Assembly (NCBI RefSeq): GCF_000373585.1
Contig: NZ_KB891866.1
Coordinates: 1 to 64,000 of the forward strand
Source of the DNA: Streptomyces sp. MspMP-M5
GTDB lineage: Bacteria > Actinomycetota > Actinomycetes > Streptomycetales > Streptomycetaceae
Direction of reading: 5' to 3'
Length of the DNA stretch: 64,000 nt
The first letter of the stretch is position 1. Each line of letters begins with the position of its first letter. The translations under genes and the position numbers were made by a program. This document shows positions 16,152 through 25,103 of the stretch, piece after piece. Under the pieces are notes generated by a model that saw only the letters and a list, made by a program, of their open reading frames with translations, ran no database searches and had not been told where the DNA came from.

Positions 16152-16350
16152 TGGCCGCCCACCGGACCACCGGCCGCACGCACGAGATCCGGGCCGTCGA
16201 GGCGATCCTCGGTGTGCTCCGCCGGGTGGGTTTCCCGGATCCGGAAGTGGTGCGCGTCTATCACGCCTTCGTCGACCAGAGTCTGGGGTTCGCTGCGCTG
16301 GACGCGGCCGCCGCGGCCCGGTTGTCCCGGACCGGGCGAGCGGGCCTGAC
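16150..16350 (+). pseudogene. Remnant of a TetR-family regulator C-terminus
   Basis: The plus-strand frame reads THEIRAVEAILGVLRRVGFP, DPEVVRVYHAFVDQSLGFAALDAA, resembling the ligand-domain helices of TetR_C-type regulators (L-G-x-DPExAVRxYRAxxxxVLGFAxLEA). The DNA-binding N-terminus is absent: upstream is the direct repeat and the secreted protein. Downstream the frame runs out of similarity before the next gene. A decayed regulator fragment; identified from about 45 residues. Confidence 0.45.
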
Positions 16351-16482
16351 GCCAGGCCGCAACGGACCGCGGACGTGCCTGTCCGCCGGGCCCCTCCGGC
16401 CTCGGCGCGCGAGCCCGGTGCCTTGGGGCTGTACTGGAAGAAGAACGGTGACAGGCCGACCATCGCAGTGCGTGGAGGCATC

Positions 16483-17607
16483 GTGGAACTGGCCTTCCTG
16501 AATGCGGTGTACACGTACGGGGGCCCGTACGCCTGGGCGTATCTGGACACCTCACGGGACACCGAGGAGCCGGACCGGATGCTGGCACTCCGCAGGCGGC
16601 AGGTCTGCGAGGAGCTGGTGGCACAGGGTGCCGATGCCGCGACGGTGGACGCGCTGGCGTCCGTCGCGGGCGGTGACCGGGAGATCGCCGGCCGCCACGG
16701 TCAGGCGATCGTCGCCAGTCACGGCGAGGTGGTCCTGACCGAGGAGCTCCCCGAGCCGCCGGCACACGACGAGGCCATGTTCGCCGCGCTGCCGGACCTG
16801 ATGCCGCTGGCGGTCCAGCGCGCGCCGGACATCCGCTACGTCGCCGCGACCGTGCACGGCCCGCCCCGCCCGCCGGCGGACCCCGCGGACGAACTGGAGG
16901 TCGCGTTCCAGGCAGGAACGTGGCCCAGCAGCGCCGTCGCGCCGAGCGCCTGCCACCGGATGAGCGGCCCCGTCGCCGACTGGCTCGGCGGTGCCTGCGT
17001 GGTCGCCGACAGCATCGCCGGACTGGCCCACGACACCGACGCCGAGACCATCGTGCTGGGCGGGATCGTCTGGGCCCGTGACACGCTGGCCGACCGCCTC
17101 GCCGCCCGCTGGCGCAGACGCCTCGTCACCAGCAGCGGCAACGGACGGCCGGCGCCGCCCGGCCGGGCGTTGATGGAGCGCGAACTCACCACGGTGTTCC
17201 GGGGGCAGCTGTGCGGGACCGACCGGGTCCGCCTGGACCTGTTCCAGGCACGGCGGACCAGTCGGCACGGCGCCGTCGAGGGACTGCCGCACGTCATGGC
17301 CGCGTTGCGCCGGTCCCAGGTCGGCACGCTGCTGCTCAACGTCCCACTGGCCTTCGTCAGGCAGCTCTACGCGGCCGCGGGGGCGGCGCCGAACGACCTG
17401 CCCGACGCGGACCTGGGGCCGTACGGCGCGCTGGTCTTCCGTGGCAACCCCGCACCCGCCGCGGTGATCCGGGCCGCGGTGCGCACGGGCGCCGGACTGG
17501 TCGTGGTGCCGCGGCACCAACTTCCGTTGGACGACGGACTGGGCGCCTTGTTGCGGTACGCCGGCCCGGAGCGCACTCCGTTCTTCGCCCGCCTGCTGCG
17601 CCGCTGA
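16483..17607 (+). CDS. baeRF2-family (Rv2629-like) protein
   Basis: 374 residues from a GTG preceded by GGAGG (5-base gap). The opening GGPYAWAYLDTSRDTEEPDR, followed by RRQVCEELVAQGADAATVDAL, matches the bacterial archaeo-eukaryotic release factor family 2, typified by mycobacterial Rv2629. The middle includes a domain with VVADSIAGLAHDTDAETIVLGG and the C-terminal third is an alpha/beta domain ending FRGNPAPAAVIRAAVRTGAGLVVVPR. The fold is related to eRF1/Pelota and a role in ribosome recycling or hibernation has been proposed; it is not proven here. It stands alone on this strand. Confidence 0.72.
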   Translation: MELAFLNAVYTYGGPYAWAYLDTSRDTEEPDRMLALRRRQVCEELVAQGADAATVDALASVAGGDREIAGRHGQAIVASHGEVVLTEELPEPPAHDEAMFAALPDLMPLAVQRAPDIRYVAATVHGPPRPPADPADELEVAFQAGTWPSSAVAPSACHRMSGPVADWLGGACVVADSIAGLAHDTDAETIVLGGIVWARDTLADRLAARWRRRLVTSSGNGRPAPPGRALMERELTTVFRGQLCGTDRVRLDLFQARRTSRHGAVEGLPHVMAALRRSQVGTLLLNVPLAFVRQLYAAAGAAPNDLPDADLGPYGALVFRGNPAPAAVIRAAVRTGAGLVVVPRHQLPLDDGLGALLRYAGPERTPFFARLLRR

Positions 17608-17666
17608 CCGGCCCACCACGGGCCGGGCCGTCATCGGGATGTCTGCGGAAGGGCGGCCAACTCTCC

Positions 17667-17706
17667 TACGACTACCTACGACTACCTACGAGTACCTACG
17701 AGTACG
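17667..17706. repeat. Four 10-bp tandem repeats
   Basis: CTACGACTAC twice, then CTACGAGTAC twice, in perfect tandem order between the convergent baeRF2 and sensor-phosphatase genes. Ten-base period, two variants grouped in pairs. Confidence 0.85.
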
Positions 17707-17740
17707 AGCGGTGAACTCGTCTACGGATGGATCAACTCGC

Positions 17741-20434
17741 CTATGTGGAAGGGGGGTTGGCCTCCGGAGGTAGTTGCTGTTCGGCCCAGATGACCTTGCC
17801 CTGGGGGGTGTAGCGGGTGCCCCAGCGCTCGGTGAGCTGGGCCACCAGGAACAGGCCGCGGCCGCCCTCGTCCGTCGTCGCGGCGTACCGCAGATGGGGC
17901 GAGGTGTTGCTGCCGTCGGCCACCTCGCACACCAGACTGCGGTCCCGCAGCAGCCGGGCCTTCACCGGCGGCGAGCCGTAGCGGAGCGCGTTGGTGACCA
18001 GCTCGCTGACCACCACCTCCGTCGCGAAGGCGAGTTCGTCGAGGCCCCACTCGGTGAGCTTGTCGGAGATGCTGGAGCGCATCCGCGCGACCGCGGCCGG
18101 GTCGAACGGCACCTCCCAGGCAGCGACCCGGTCCGGCCCGAGCACCCGGGTGCGGGCGATCAGCAGCGCCACGTCGTCGCGCGGCCGGTCCGGCAGCAGC
18201 CGGTCCAGGACCGCCCGGCAGTTCTCCTCCGGGGAGCGGCCTGGTTGGGACAGCGCGCCGCGCAGCAGCTCCATGCCCACGTCGAGGTCTCGGGTGCGCT
18301 CCTCGACCAGCCCGTCGGTGTAGAGGACGATCTGGGTGCCCTCGGGCAGGTGCAGCTCCGTGGTCTCGAAGGGCACACCGCCCAGCCCCAGGGGCGGGCA
18401 GGCCGGCAGCTCGGGGAACTCCACGGTGCCGTCGGGGTGGACCAGCGCCGGCGGCGGATGACCGGCGCGGGCCATGTCGCAGCGCCGCGAGACCGGGTCG
18501 TAGATCGCGTACAGGCAGGTGGCGCCGGTGATGCCGGTGCCGTCGGAGGTGTCCGCCTCCTCCTGGTCGATCTGGTCGACGAGGTCGTTGAGATGGCCCA
18601 GCAGCTCGTCCGGCGTCAGGTCGAGGGTGGAGAAGGTGTGCACCGCCGTGCGCAGCCGCCCCATCGTGGCCGCGGCGTGCAGACCGTGGCCGACGACATC
18701 GCCGACGACCAGCGCGACCCGGCTGCCGGACAGCGGGATGACGTCGAACCAGTCACCGCTCACCCCAGACTGGGCCGGCAGATAGCGGTGGGCCACGTCC
18801 ATGGCGCTCTGCTCGGGCAGCGTGCGCGGCAGCAGACTGCGCTGCAGGGTCACGGCCAGCGCGTGCTCCCGGGTGTACCGCCGGGCGTTGTCGATGCTCA
18901 GCGCGGCGCGGGCGACCAGCTCCTCGGCCAGTGACTGGTCCTCTTCGTCGAAGGGCTCGGGCTTCTGCGACCGCCAGAAGTTGGCGACGCCCAGGACGTT
19001 GCCGCGGGCGTTGAGCGGTGTGGTGATCAGCGAGTGGATGCCGCACGCCAGGACGCGGCGAGCCCGCTCCGGGTCCTGCAGCTGCCAGGTGTGGGTGGCG
19101 GAGAGGTCGGACACCACCTGGGAGCGGCCGGTGTCCATACCGCGTGCCTGGGGCGTGCCGTCCAGGAACGTGATCAGCGTGCCGGGCGGGTGGAAGGGCA
19201 GCTCGTCGAGGATGCCGTGCACGGCGGTGCGCCGCATCTGCTGGGCGCCGCTGCCGGCTGGCTCGTCACCGCGCAGGACGGGCGCCGCCAGGTCCACGGT
19301 GACGAAGTCGGCGAGCCGCGGGACCGCGACCTCGGCCAGCTCCTCCGCCGTGCGGGCGACGTCGAGGGTGGTGCCGACGCTCACCCCGGCCTCGTAGAGC
19401 AGCCGCAGGCGCTCGTGGGCGACCTCGGCGCGGCCGGAGAGCAGCCGCAGCTCCGTGGAGTCGCGGATGGTGGCGACCGTCCCCATGCCGGCGGCGTGCC
19501 GGTCGGTGCGCCGCTGGTTCACCGCCAGCAGCCGGCCGCCCGCCTGGTGGATCTCGTCGGCGGCGGGCCGGCCCGAGGACAGCAGGCCGGCGAGTTCCGG
19601 GGCGAGGCCGGGCAACTGGGCGACCTGCTGCCCCTCGGCGTCCTCGGGCAGCGCCAGCAGCCGCCTGGCCTCGTCGTTGGCCAGCAGCAGCCGGCCGTCG
19701 TCACTGACGATGACCACACCCTCCCGCACCGCGTGCAGCACCGCCTCGTGGTGCTCGTACATGCGGCTCATCTCGGCGGACCCCAGCCCGCGGGTCTGCC
19801 GCCGCAGCCGGGTGGTGATCACCGCCGTGGCGGCCGTGGCCAGGGCCAGTGCCACGCCGCTGATGCCGAAGATCACCGGGAGGTGCCCGGCGATGGCGCG
19901 GCTCACGCTCGCCACCTTCATCCCCGCGGACACCAGGCCCACCACCGACCCCCGATCGGTGACCGGGACGATGGCCTGCACCTCGTGGCCGAGCGGCCCG
20001 TTCACGCTCTCGACGTGGACGTGGCCGGCCAGCGAGGGGCCGATGGTGCCGACGAAGCGCTTGCCGATCTCCTCCGGCCTGGGGTGCGTGTACCGGATGC
20101 CGTGGGTGTTCATCACCACGATGAAGTCGACGCCCGCGTGCCTGCGGGCCTCCTCGGTGAGCGGCTGCAGGATCTTCGCCGGGTCCGGGGCCCGCAGCGC
20201 GGCCCGGACGCCGGGGGAGTAGGCGAAGGTCTGCGCGACGGCGATCGAGCGGCTGCGGGCCTCTGCCTCGGCGTCGTTGCGCGAGGTCACCAGGAGCGCC
20301 GCCAGCGCACCCAGGACGAGCAGCAGCCCGACCGTGAGTTGCAGCAGGAAGACCTGCCCCGCGAGACTCTGCGGGCGTCGTTCGGTCAGTGCCCTTACCG
20401 TTGCGCGCCGATATCGGCCGGACCCTGCGGCCAT
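17741..20434 (-). CDS. Membrane sensor SpoIIE-type phosphatase with ATPase domain
   Basis: 897 residues. Order: TM helix (about 27-49), extracellular Cache-like sensor (50-175, with TH-GIRYTHPRPEEIGKRFVG), TM helix (about 182-204), PAS (225-330), GAF (345-505), PP2C/SpoIIE phosphatase (530-740), HATPase_c kinase-like domain (760-885). The phosphatase keeps its metal ligands: VSGDWFDV, VVGDVVGHGL, VLYTDGLVEE, DDVALL. The ATPase has VVSELVTNALRYG (N-box). Such proteins control sigma factors through anti-anti-sigma dephosphorylation; the combination of phosphatase and anti-sigma-type kinase in one chain is frequent in Streptomyces. TAGAAA 6 bases before the ATG suggests a leaderless message. No sigma factor is adjacent. 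Confidence 0.88.
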   Translation of the reverse strand: MAAGSGRYRRATVRALTERRPQSLAGQVFLLQLTVGLLLVLGALAALLVTSRNDAEAEARSRSIAVAQTFAYSPGVRAALRAPDPAKILQPLTEEARRHAGVDFIVVMNTHGIRYTHPRPEEIGKRFVGTIGPSLAGHVHVESVNGPLGHEVQAIVPVTDRGSVVGLVSAGMKVASVSRAIAGHLPVIFGISGVALALATAATAVITTRLRRQTRGLGSAEMSRMYEHHEAVLHAVREGVVIVSDDGRLLLANDEARRLLALPEDAEGQQVAQLPGLAPELAGLLSSGRPAADEIHQAGGRLLAVNQRRTDRHAAGMGTVATIRDSTELRLLSGRAEVAHERLRLLYEAGVSVGTTLDVARTAEELAEVAVPRLADFVTVDLAAPVLRGDEPAGSGAQQMRRTAVHGILDELPFHPPGTLITFLDGTPQARGMDTGRSQVVSDLSATHTWQLQDPERARRVLACGIHSLITTPLNARGNVLGVANFWRSQKPEPFDEEDQSLAEELVARAALSIDNARRYTREHALAVTLQRSLLPRTLPEQSAMDVAHRYLPAQSGVSGDWFDVIPLSGSRVALVVGDVVGHGLHAAATMGRLRTAVHTFSTLDLTPDELLGHLNDLVDQIDQEEADTSDGTGITGATCLYAIYDPVSRRCDMARAGHPPPALVHPDGTVEFPELPACPPLGLGGVPFETTELHLPEGTQIVLYTDGLVEERTRDLDVGMELLRGALSQPGRSPEENCRAVLDRLLPDRPRDDVALLIARTRVLGPDRVAAWEVPFDPAAVARMRSSISDKLTEWGLDELAFATEVVVSELVTNALRYGSPPVKARLLRDRSLVCEVADGSNTSPHLRYAATTDEGGRGLFLVAQLTERWGTRYTPQGKVIWAEQQLPPEANPPST

Positions 20435-20479
20435 GCGCTATTTCTAACACTCCCCGGCCCGGAGCGCTGCCCTGCCGTC

Positions 20480-20715
20480 GGCCGTGTCCGCCCGGCGCCG
20501 GTGCCGCGGTTGCTGCGGGTGGGTGCCCGGCTACCCGGTGACCGGCGCGATGCCGCGGCCCGGCCGGCTCCGGGCAGGGCGTCGCCCGGCAGCCCCACCT
20601 CGACCACCACCGCGTCCGGCCGGGCCGCGGTGAGGCCGGCGAGGGCGCGGCACATCCACCCGTGGCGGGCGGCGTCCCGGACGACGACCAGCGGGAGGAC
20701 GGCGTCGGCCGCGCC
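20480..20715 (-). pseudogene. Remnant of a GH3-type beta-N-acetylhexosaminidase C-terminus
   Basis: On the minus strand, just after the chitinase stop, a frame reads LPLVVVRDAARHGWMCRALAGLTAARPDAVVVEVGLPGDALP. This resembles the C-terminal Rossmann-like domain of GH3 N-acetylglucosaminidases (pattern VVVRDAHRHxWxxxALxxLxAxRPDAVVVExGLP). Both the catalytic N-terminal domain and the final helices are missing. A chitin-degradation gene remnant next to a chitinase is plausible, but the call rests on about 40 residues. Confidence 0.4.
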
Positions 20716-20740
20716 GCGTATGCGGTACCGGCCCGCGCGG

Positions 20741-22264
20741 TCAGCAGGCGCCGAGATCCTGCCAGACACCCCATTCGCCGGTGGTTCCGGGCTCCTCGCC
20801 GGTCGTCCACCACTTGGCCTTCCAGGTGTGCCCCTTGTAGGAGACCTGCTGGCCGCCGGTGTAGACGCTGCCGCTGTTCCATGGGCCGGCCGTGCACCGG
20901 TTGCCGCTGCCGCCGGTGACGGTCAGGGCGTAGGACGCGGTGTGCGTGCCGGAGGGGCTGGTTCCGGTCACGTCGAGGTGATAGGTGCCGTTGGCCACCG
21001 CCGGGGTCGTGGACACGGTGAGCGTGGACGAGCCGCCGGCCGCCACGGACGTGGGGCTGAGTGCCGCGGTCACCCCGGCGGGCGCCCCGCTGACGGTGAG
21101 CTCCACCTGCTGCGCCGCGCCTGCCGTGACCGCCGTCCGCACCGTGGCGGTGGTCCGGCCGCCCGCCGGCACCGAGGCGGCGGCCGGGCTGGCCGTCACC
21201 GAGAAGTCGTTGACCGGTGCCGCGCCGCCGCCGGTGAACGGCGCGAAGACATGGCTGAAGTCCCAGGTGTTCTGCGGGATGCTGGAGCAGCTGTCGCCGG
21301 ACGGGGCGCCGGGGCAGCTGCCGTTGTCCCGCTGGAGTGCCCAGAACGACAGCGTGTCGATGCCCTTGGCCACCGCCCAGTCGTAGACCTGGTGGGCGTT
21401 GGCCAGGGAGAAGGTCTCGGCCGGGCCGAAGTCGTCGACGCCGGGCATCTCGATGATGCCGATCATGCCCCACAGCTGTGCCGCGGACTTGCCCGGGTAG
21501 AGCGGCTTGAGCTGGTCGTACAGTCCCTGGGCGGCGGTCTGGGTGTCCTGGGCCATGTCGTGCGTGGCGTTGTCGTAGTAGTCGAACGTCATGATGTTGG
21601 CGACGTCCACCCGGGCGCCGTTGCTCACCGCGTTCCGCAGCAGGGCGACGCCGTTGTCGGCGAGGCCGTGGGTCGTGGTGGGCAGGGTGTACGAGATCTC
21701 GACCGTACGGCCGTTGGCGGCCGCCCAGTCCTGGACGAGCTTGATGGCCTTGTTCCGCCGGTCGACGGCGGCGGAGTCGTCCAGCGAGTCGGCCTCGATG
21801 TCCATGTCGAGGCGCGAGACGTCGTAGGTCGTGATCACCTTCTCGTACGCGGCGGCGATCTGGCTGACGTCGGTACAGCTGTCGGCGATCTCGGTACCGG
21901 TGGTGTCCGCGGTGTAGCCGCCGAACGACGGGATGACGTCACCCCCCTTCGCCTGGATGGTCTTGATGTCGTCGCCGAACGACGCCGGGGAGATGGGGGT
22001 GTCGGTGCTGCCGTTCCACAGGGCGGTGCAGGAGCCCTTGGAGGCGGTCTGGACGAACGCCATCGTCAGGTGCCTGACGCCGGCCTGGGCGGACAGTGCG
22101 GCGGGGCTCTGGCCCGTCCACGACTCGAAGTAGGGAGCGAACACATGGGCCGGGAGCGGGGTCGCCGCGTGGGCGGCACCCCCGCCCAACGCGGTCAGAC
22201 CGGCCGTGGCCACGGCGGTGACGGTAGCGGTGAGTACTGCACGGAGGGAGCGCCTGCGTCTCAT
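20741..22264 (-). CDS. Secreted family 18 chitinase with chitin-binding module
   Basis: 507 residues. Signal peptide ([22 protein letters not shown], cleavage near AHA-AT), GH18 catalytic domain about 35-335 starting with VFAPYFESW and bearing the catalytic LDMDIE (DxDxE), a beta-sandwich linker domain (about 345-450, [14 protein letters not shown] onwards) and a C-terminal CBM5/12 ([42 protein letters not shown]). It hydrolyses beta-1,4-GlcNAc chains outside the cell. The start is chosen at MRRRRS; an upstream extension would mask the signal. Regulation: the 13-bp direct repeats at 22373-22401 are the type found in Streptomyces chitinase promoters. Confidence 0.92.
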   Translation of the reverse strand: MRRRRSLRAVLTATVTAVATAGLTALGGGAAHAATPLPAHVFAPYFESWTGQSPAALSAQAGVRHLTMAFVQTASKGSCTALWNGSTDTPISPASFGDDIKTIQAKGGDVIPSFGGYTADTTGTEIADSCTDVSQIAAAYEKVITTYDVSRLDMDIEADSLDDSAAVDRRNKAIKLVQDWAAANGRTVEISYTLPTTTHGLADNGVALLRNAVSNGARVDVANIMTFDYYDNATHDMAQDTQTAAQGLYDQLKPLYPGKSAAQLWGMIGIIEMPGVDDFGPAETFSLANAHQVYDWAVAKGIDTLSFWALQRDNGSCPGAPSGDSCSSIPQNTWDFSHVFAPFTGGGAAPVNDFSVTASPAAASVPAGGRTTATVRTAVTAGAAQQVELTVSGAPAGVTAALSPTSVAAGGSSTLTVSTTPAVANGTYHLDVTGTSPSGTHTASYALTVTGGSGNRCTAGPWNSGSVYTGGQQVSYKGHTWKAKWWTTGEEPGTTGEWGVWQDLGAC

Positions 22265-22342
22265 GTCTGTCCCGAGGGTGAGGAGGTCGACCGCCAATTC
22301 CCCTGTGTGCGCAGCCTGTTGTGCGCAGCGGTGTGGGATATG

Positions 22343-22401
22343 GGATAGCCCCGGGGTCGGGAACAAGTCAATGGACTGGACCAAGTTTGGACTGGACCAA
22401 T
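22343..22401 (-). promoter_or_regulatory. Chitinase promoter with paired direct repeats
   Basis: Read on the minus strand: two copies of TTGGTCCAGTCCA (22389-22401 and 22373-22385, 16-bp period), then -35 TTGACT (22372-22367), an 18-base spacer and -10 TATCCC (22348-22343), about 80 bases before the chitinase start. TGGTCCAGxCCx direct repeats beside the -35 are an established mark of chitin-inducible, glucose-repressed promoters in Streptomyces. Confidence 0.75.
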
Positions 22402-22634
22402 CCGGCCCGGCGTCGGCCGCCGCCCTGACCAGCCCCACCGCGGCACCCTGGACCAGCCCGTGCACGCCTCCCCGCCCGACGGGCCGCACCGGACGTGGTG
22501 CCGGTCCTGTCTTGACGGACAGTCAATTCCCGTGCCCGCTAGGGCGGACCGAGGATCTTGTCGCCGCCCGGCAGCCCTGGCCAGCGGCCGCCCGTTGCTC
22601 CTACGATGCCAGGGAGCGAGGAGGGGGACTCGAC

Positions 22635-23585
22635 GTGGCACAGCGCGTGGGGCGGGTGGAGTTCGTCGTTGCCTGGGCGATCAGAAACCTCGACGGGCTC
22701 GTCGCCGTGGGGCTCGGCCTGACGATCGGCCTGATGGACGTCCTCGGCGACGTCATCAGCGACAAGGTGTCGTCCGGCGCGACGCTGCTGGTGCTCGGCG
22801 CGCTCGCGGTCGGCACGATGACGGAGCGGCTGCGCCGCAAGGCCGACATCGAGGAGGCGTCCGCGGAGACCCGCCGCGCCCTGGAGGACCTCGCCATGGT
22901 CCGCTCCCTCACGGGCCACCAGGTCGGCGACGCACTGGAACGGGCCCGCGCCCAGACCAACGTCTGGTATTTCAAGGGCGGCACCGGCACCTACCTGCGC
23001 GCCGTCACGCTGCCCCGCTGCGTCGAGGCCGCCACCCGCCAGCGCGCCCAGCTCAGCGTCAAGATAGACATCATCAACCCGGCGGACGAGCAGACCTGCG
23101 CCGCCTACGCCCGCTTCCGCCAGACCTTCGCCCGCCGCCACAACGACGAGGCGGCGGACGCCTGGACCGCCGACCGCACCCGCAAGGAGGCGTACGCCAC
23201 AGTCCTGGCTGCCTGCTGGTTCCGCCAGCGGCTCGACACCCTGGAGATCAGCGTCCACCTCTCCTCGGGCGTCCCCACCCTCCGCTTCGACCTCTCCGAG
23301 ACCTGCCTGATCATCACCCAGGACGACCCGAACCGCGTCAACCTCCTGGTGACCCGCGACCAACCGCTCTACGACTACTACGTCACCGAGCTGCACCAGA
23401 GCCGCGAACAGGCCGTCCGCCTCGACCTGCGCGGCGTCGCCTCCCTCGGCGACGAGCCGACCGTCGACGAGGTCCGCGCGGTCTTCGACGACGTCGACCT
23501 CCCGCTGCCCTCGGTGTTCAGCGACGCCGACGTCGCGGAGATCGTCGAGAAAGCCCTGCACGCTGAGGACCCCTACCGGAGGTGA
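22635..23585 (+). CDS. Two-helix membrane protein with a large cytoplasmic domain, unknown
   Basis: 316 residues from a GTG preceded by GAGGAGGGGG. Two hydrophobic helices near residues 19-38 and 46-62 are followed by a short coiled segment (RRKADIEEASAETRRALEDLAM) and an alpha/beta domain of about 220 residues: NVWYFKGGTGTYLRAVTLP, VKIDIINPADEQTCAAYARFR, ISVHLSSGVPTLRFDLSETCLIIT. This second part has the look of a conserved globular domain but I cannot assign it. First gene of a tight unit with the cupin (19-base gap) and the phosphatase (overlap). The form, two helices plus a soluble domain, is that of many membrane effectors; function unknown. Confidence 0.75.
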   Translation: MAQRVGRVEFVVAWAIRNLDGLVAVGLGLTIGLMDVLGDVISDKVSSGATLLVLGALAVGTMTERLRRKADIEEASAETRRALEDLAMVRSLTGHQVGDALERARAQTNVWYFKGGTGTYLRAVTLPRCVEAATRQRAQLSVKIDIINPADEQTCAAYARFRQTFARRHNDEAADAWTADRTRKEAYATVLAACWFRQRLDTLEISVHLSSGVPTLRFDLSETCLIITQDDPNRVNLLVTRDQPLYDYYVTELHQSREQAVRLDLRGVASLGDEPTVDEVRAVFDDVDLPLPSVFSDADVAEIVEKALHAEDPYRR

Positions 23586-23604
23586 GACGCCTCGGGCGCG
23601 GCTC

Positions 23605-24264
23605 ATGGACTACGACACGCTCGACCGACTGCTCCGGCCCGGCATCCCGCAGGGCGCACCCCGCGCCGGCGTCACCGGCGCCCTGGAGGACATCGCCTGC
23701 GGCAAAAGGGAGTTACGCGCGGTCCACCACCCGCTCGGCTTCCTGTGCCTGCCGCTCGTCCGCGACGGCGCCCGCGGCGTCTGCGTCCACCTCTTCGGCA
23801 CCGGCGTCCCCGCCGACCCCATCGCCGACCCCATGCACGCCCACAGCTGGGAACTGCGCAGCTATGTCCTCTACGGCCGGGTCGGCAACCTCCCGGTGAC
23901 CGTGATGGACGGGGCCCGCACCCCCACCCACCGGATCTTCGAGGTCTTCAGCTCCCCGTCGGGCGTCGACGAACTCCGGCCCACCTCCCGCCTGGTGCAC
24001 TGCGCGCCGGGCCCCGCCGCCTCCAGCGGCAGCGGCGAGACCTACAGCCTGCCGGCCGGGGAGTTCCACGCCACCGTCGTCCCCCGCGGCCGGCCCGCCG
24101 CCACCCTGGTGCTCGGCCGGTCGCTGCCCGGCCACACCGACCTCTCCCTGGGCCCCCTGCACGGCCGCGGCCACCGTACGGTGCGCCGGCTGTGCAGCGC
24201 GGAACACACCGAGCGGACCGTCCGCACAGCACTCAGGAGGATCCATGCCGAGCAGCGCGAGTGA
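23605..24264 (+). CDS. Cupin-like protein, unknown
   Basis: 219 residues. A beta-barrel core can be followed from HPLGFLCLPLV to ATLVLGRSLPGH. Putative metal ligands: MHAHSWELRSYVLYG (HxH and Glu) and, about 90 residues later, YSLPAGEFHATVV (His), which is the spacing of cysteine-dioxygenase-like cupins. Whether it is an oxygenase, an isomerase or only a binding protein is open. It starts 19 bases after the membrane protein and its last 20 bases overlap the next gene, so all three must be co-expressed. Confidence 0.7.
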   Translation: MDYDTLDRLLRPGIPQGAPRAGVTGALEDIACGKRELRAVHHPLGFLCLPLVRDGARGVCVHLFGTGVPADPIADPMHAHSWELRSYVLYGRVGNLPVTVMDGARTPTHRIFEVFSSPSGVDELRPTSRLVHCAPGPAASSGSGETYSLPAGEFHATVVPRGRPAATLVLGRSLPGHTDLSLGPLHGRGHRTVRRLCSAEHTERTVRTALRRIHAEQRE

Positions 24265-25087
24265 CCGGGACGCCGCACCGTACGCCAGCGAGACACGGGT
24301 GGCCGTCGCCGCGGCGGAGGAGGCGGGGGTCCTGCTGCGCGGCCGCTTCGGCGCGGCGCGGACGGTGGGCGTCAAGGATGCCGAGGGCGACCTCGTCACC
24401 GACCTCGACCTGGCCGCGGAGAAGCTCATCCTGGACCGCCTCCAGACGCACTTCCCGCACGACCGGATCCTGTCCGAGGAGGCCGGGCTCCTGGACGCCG
24501 TCGGCCGCCGCACCTGGTTGGTGGATCCGCTCGACGGCAGCAACAACGTCGCGATCGGCCTGACCGCGTACGCCGTCGGCATCGGGCTGTGCGTGGACGG
24601 TGCGCCGGTCGTCGGCGTGGTGCATGAACCGGTCACCGGCTCCACCTGGCGGGCGGTCAGCGGCCAGGGTGCCTCCTGCGGGCCCGACCGCCTGCCGGGC
24701 CCGTCCGGCGCGGTGCCGCGCAGCGGGCCGGTGGTGGCCTGGACCCAGGGCCACGCGGTGGGCCGGGCCGACCGGGTGGCCGCGGGGCTGCGGGGCCAGC
24801 TGGAGCGCTGCACCCGGCGGGTGCTCCAGCTGTGGGCGCCGCTGCTGGGCTGGAGCATGCTGGCGCGCGGTGCGATCGACGGGTTCGTCGGCTACCGCGC
24901 GGAGGGCATCGACTTCCCCGCCGGCGCCCTGCTGGCCACCGAGACGGGCGTGGAGTTCCGCACCCTGGCCGGCGGCCCCTTCACGGTGGGCTCGGCCGGC
25001 CCGGACACCGACCGCAGCTTCGTCGCCGCCCGCGGCGACACCCTGGCGTACCTGCTCGACGTGGTCGCCCGCACCCGGGCGGCCTGA
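24245..25087 (+). CDS. Inositol monophosphatase-family enzyme
   Basis: 280 residues with all motifs of the Li-sensitive, Mg-dependent phosphatase family: GDLVTDLDLAAEK, ILSEEAG (metal Glu), WLVDPLDGSNNVAIG (DPLDGS metal site) and GIDFPAGALLATETG (final Asp). Family members dephosphorylate inositol phosphates, fructose-1,6-bisphosphate or 3'-phosphoadenosine nucleotides (CysQ type); which one applies is not visible. AGGAGG lies just before the ATG, inside the end of the cupin gene. Being locked into a unit with a membrane protein and a cupin is unlike a housekeeping IMPase. Confidence 0.85.
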   Translation: MPSSASDRDAAPYASETRVAVAAAEEAGVLLRGRFGAARTVGVKDAEGDLVTDLDLAAEKLILDRLQTHFPHDRILSEEAGLLDAVGRRTWLVDPLDGSNNVAIGLTAYAVGIGLCVDGAPVVGVVHEPVTGSTWRAVSGQGASCGPDRLPGPSGAVPRSGPVVAWTQGHAVGRADRVAAGLRGQLERCTRRVLQLWAPLLGWSMLARGAIDGFVGYRAEGIDFPAGALLATETGVEFRTLAGGPFTVGSAGPDTDRSFVAARGDTLAYLLDVVARTRAA

Positions 25088-25103
25088 GCGGGGCTCCGGC
25101 CGT

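Noticed and set aside
19034..22348. Plus-strand frame of about 1100 codons across the sensor phosphatase and chitinase
   Set aside because: Antisense shadow of two well-supported genes; no ribosome binding site or family match.
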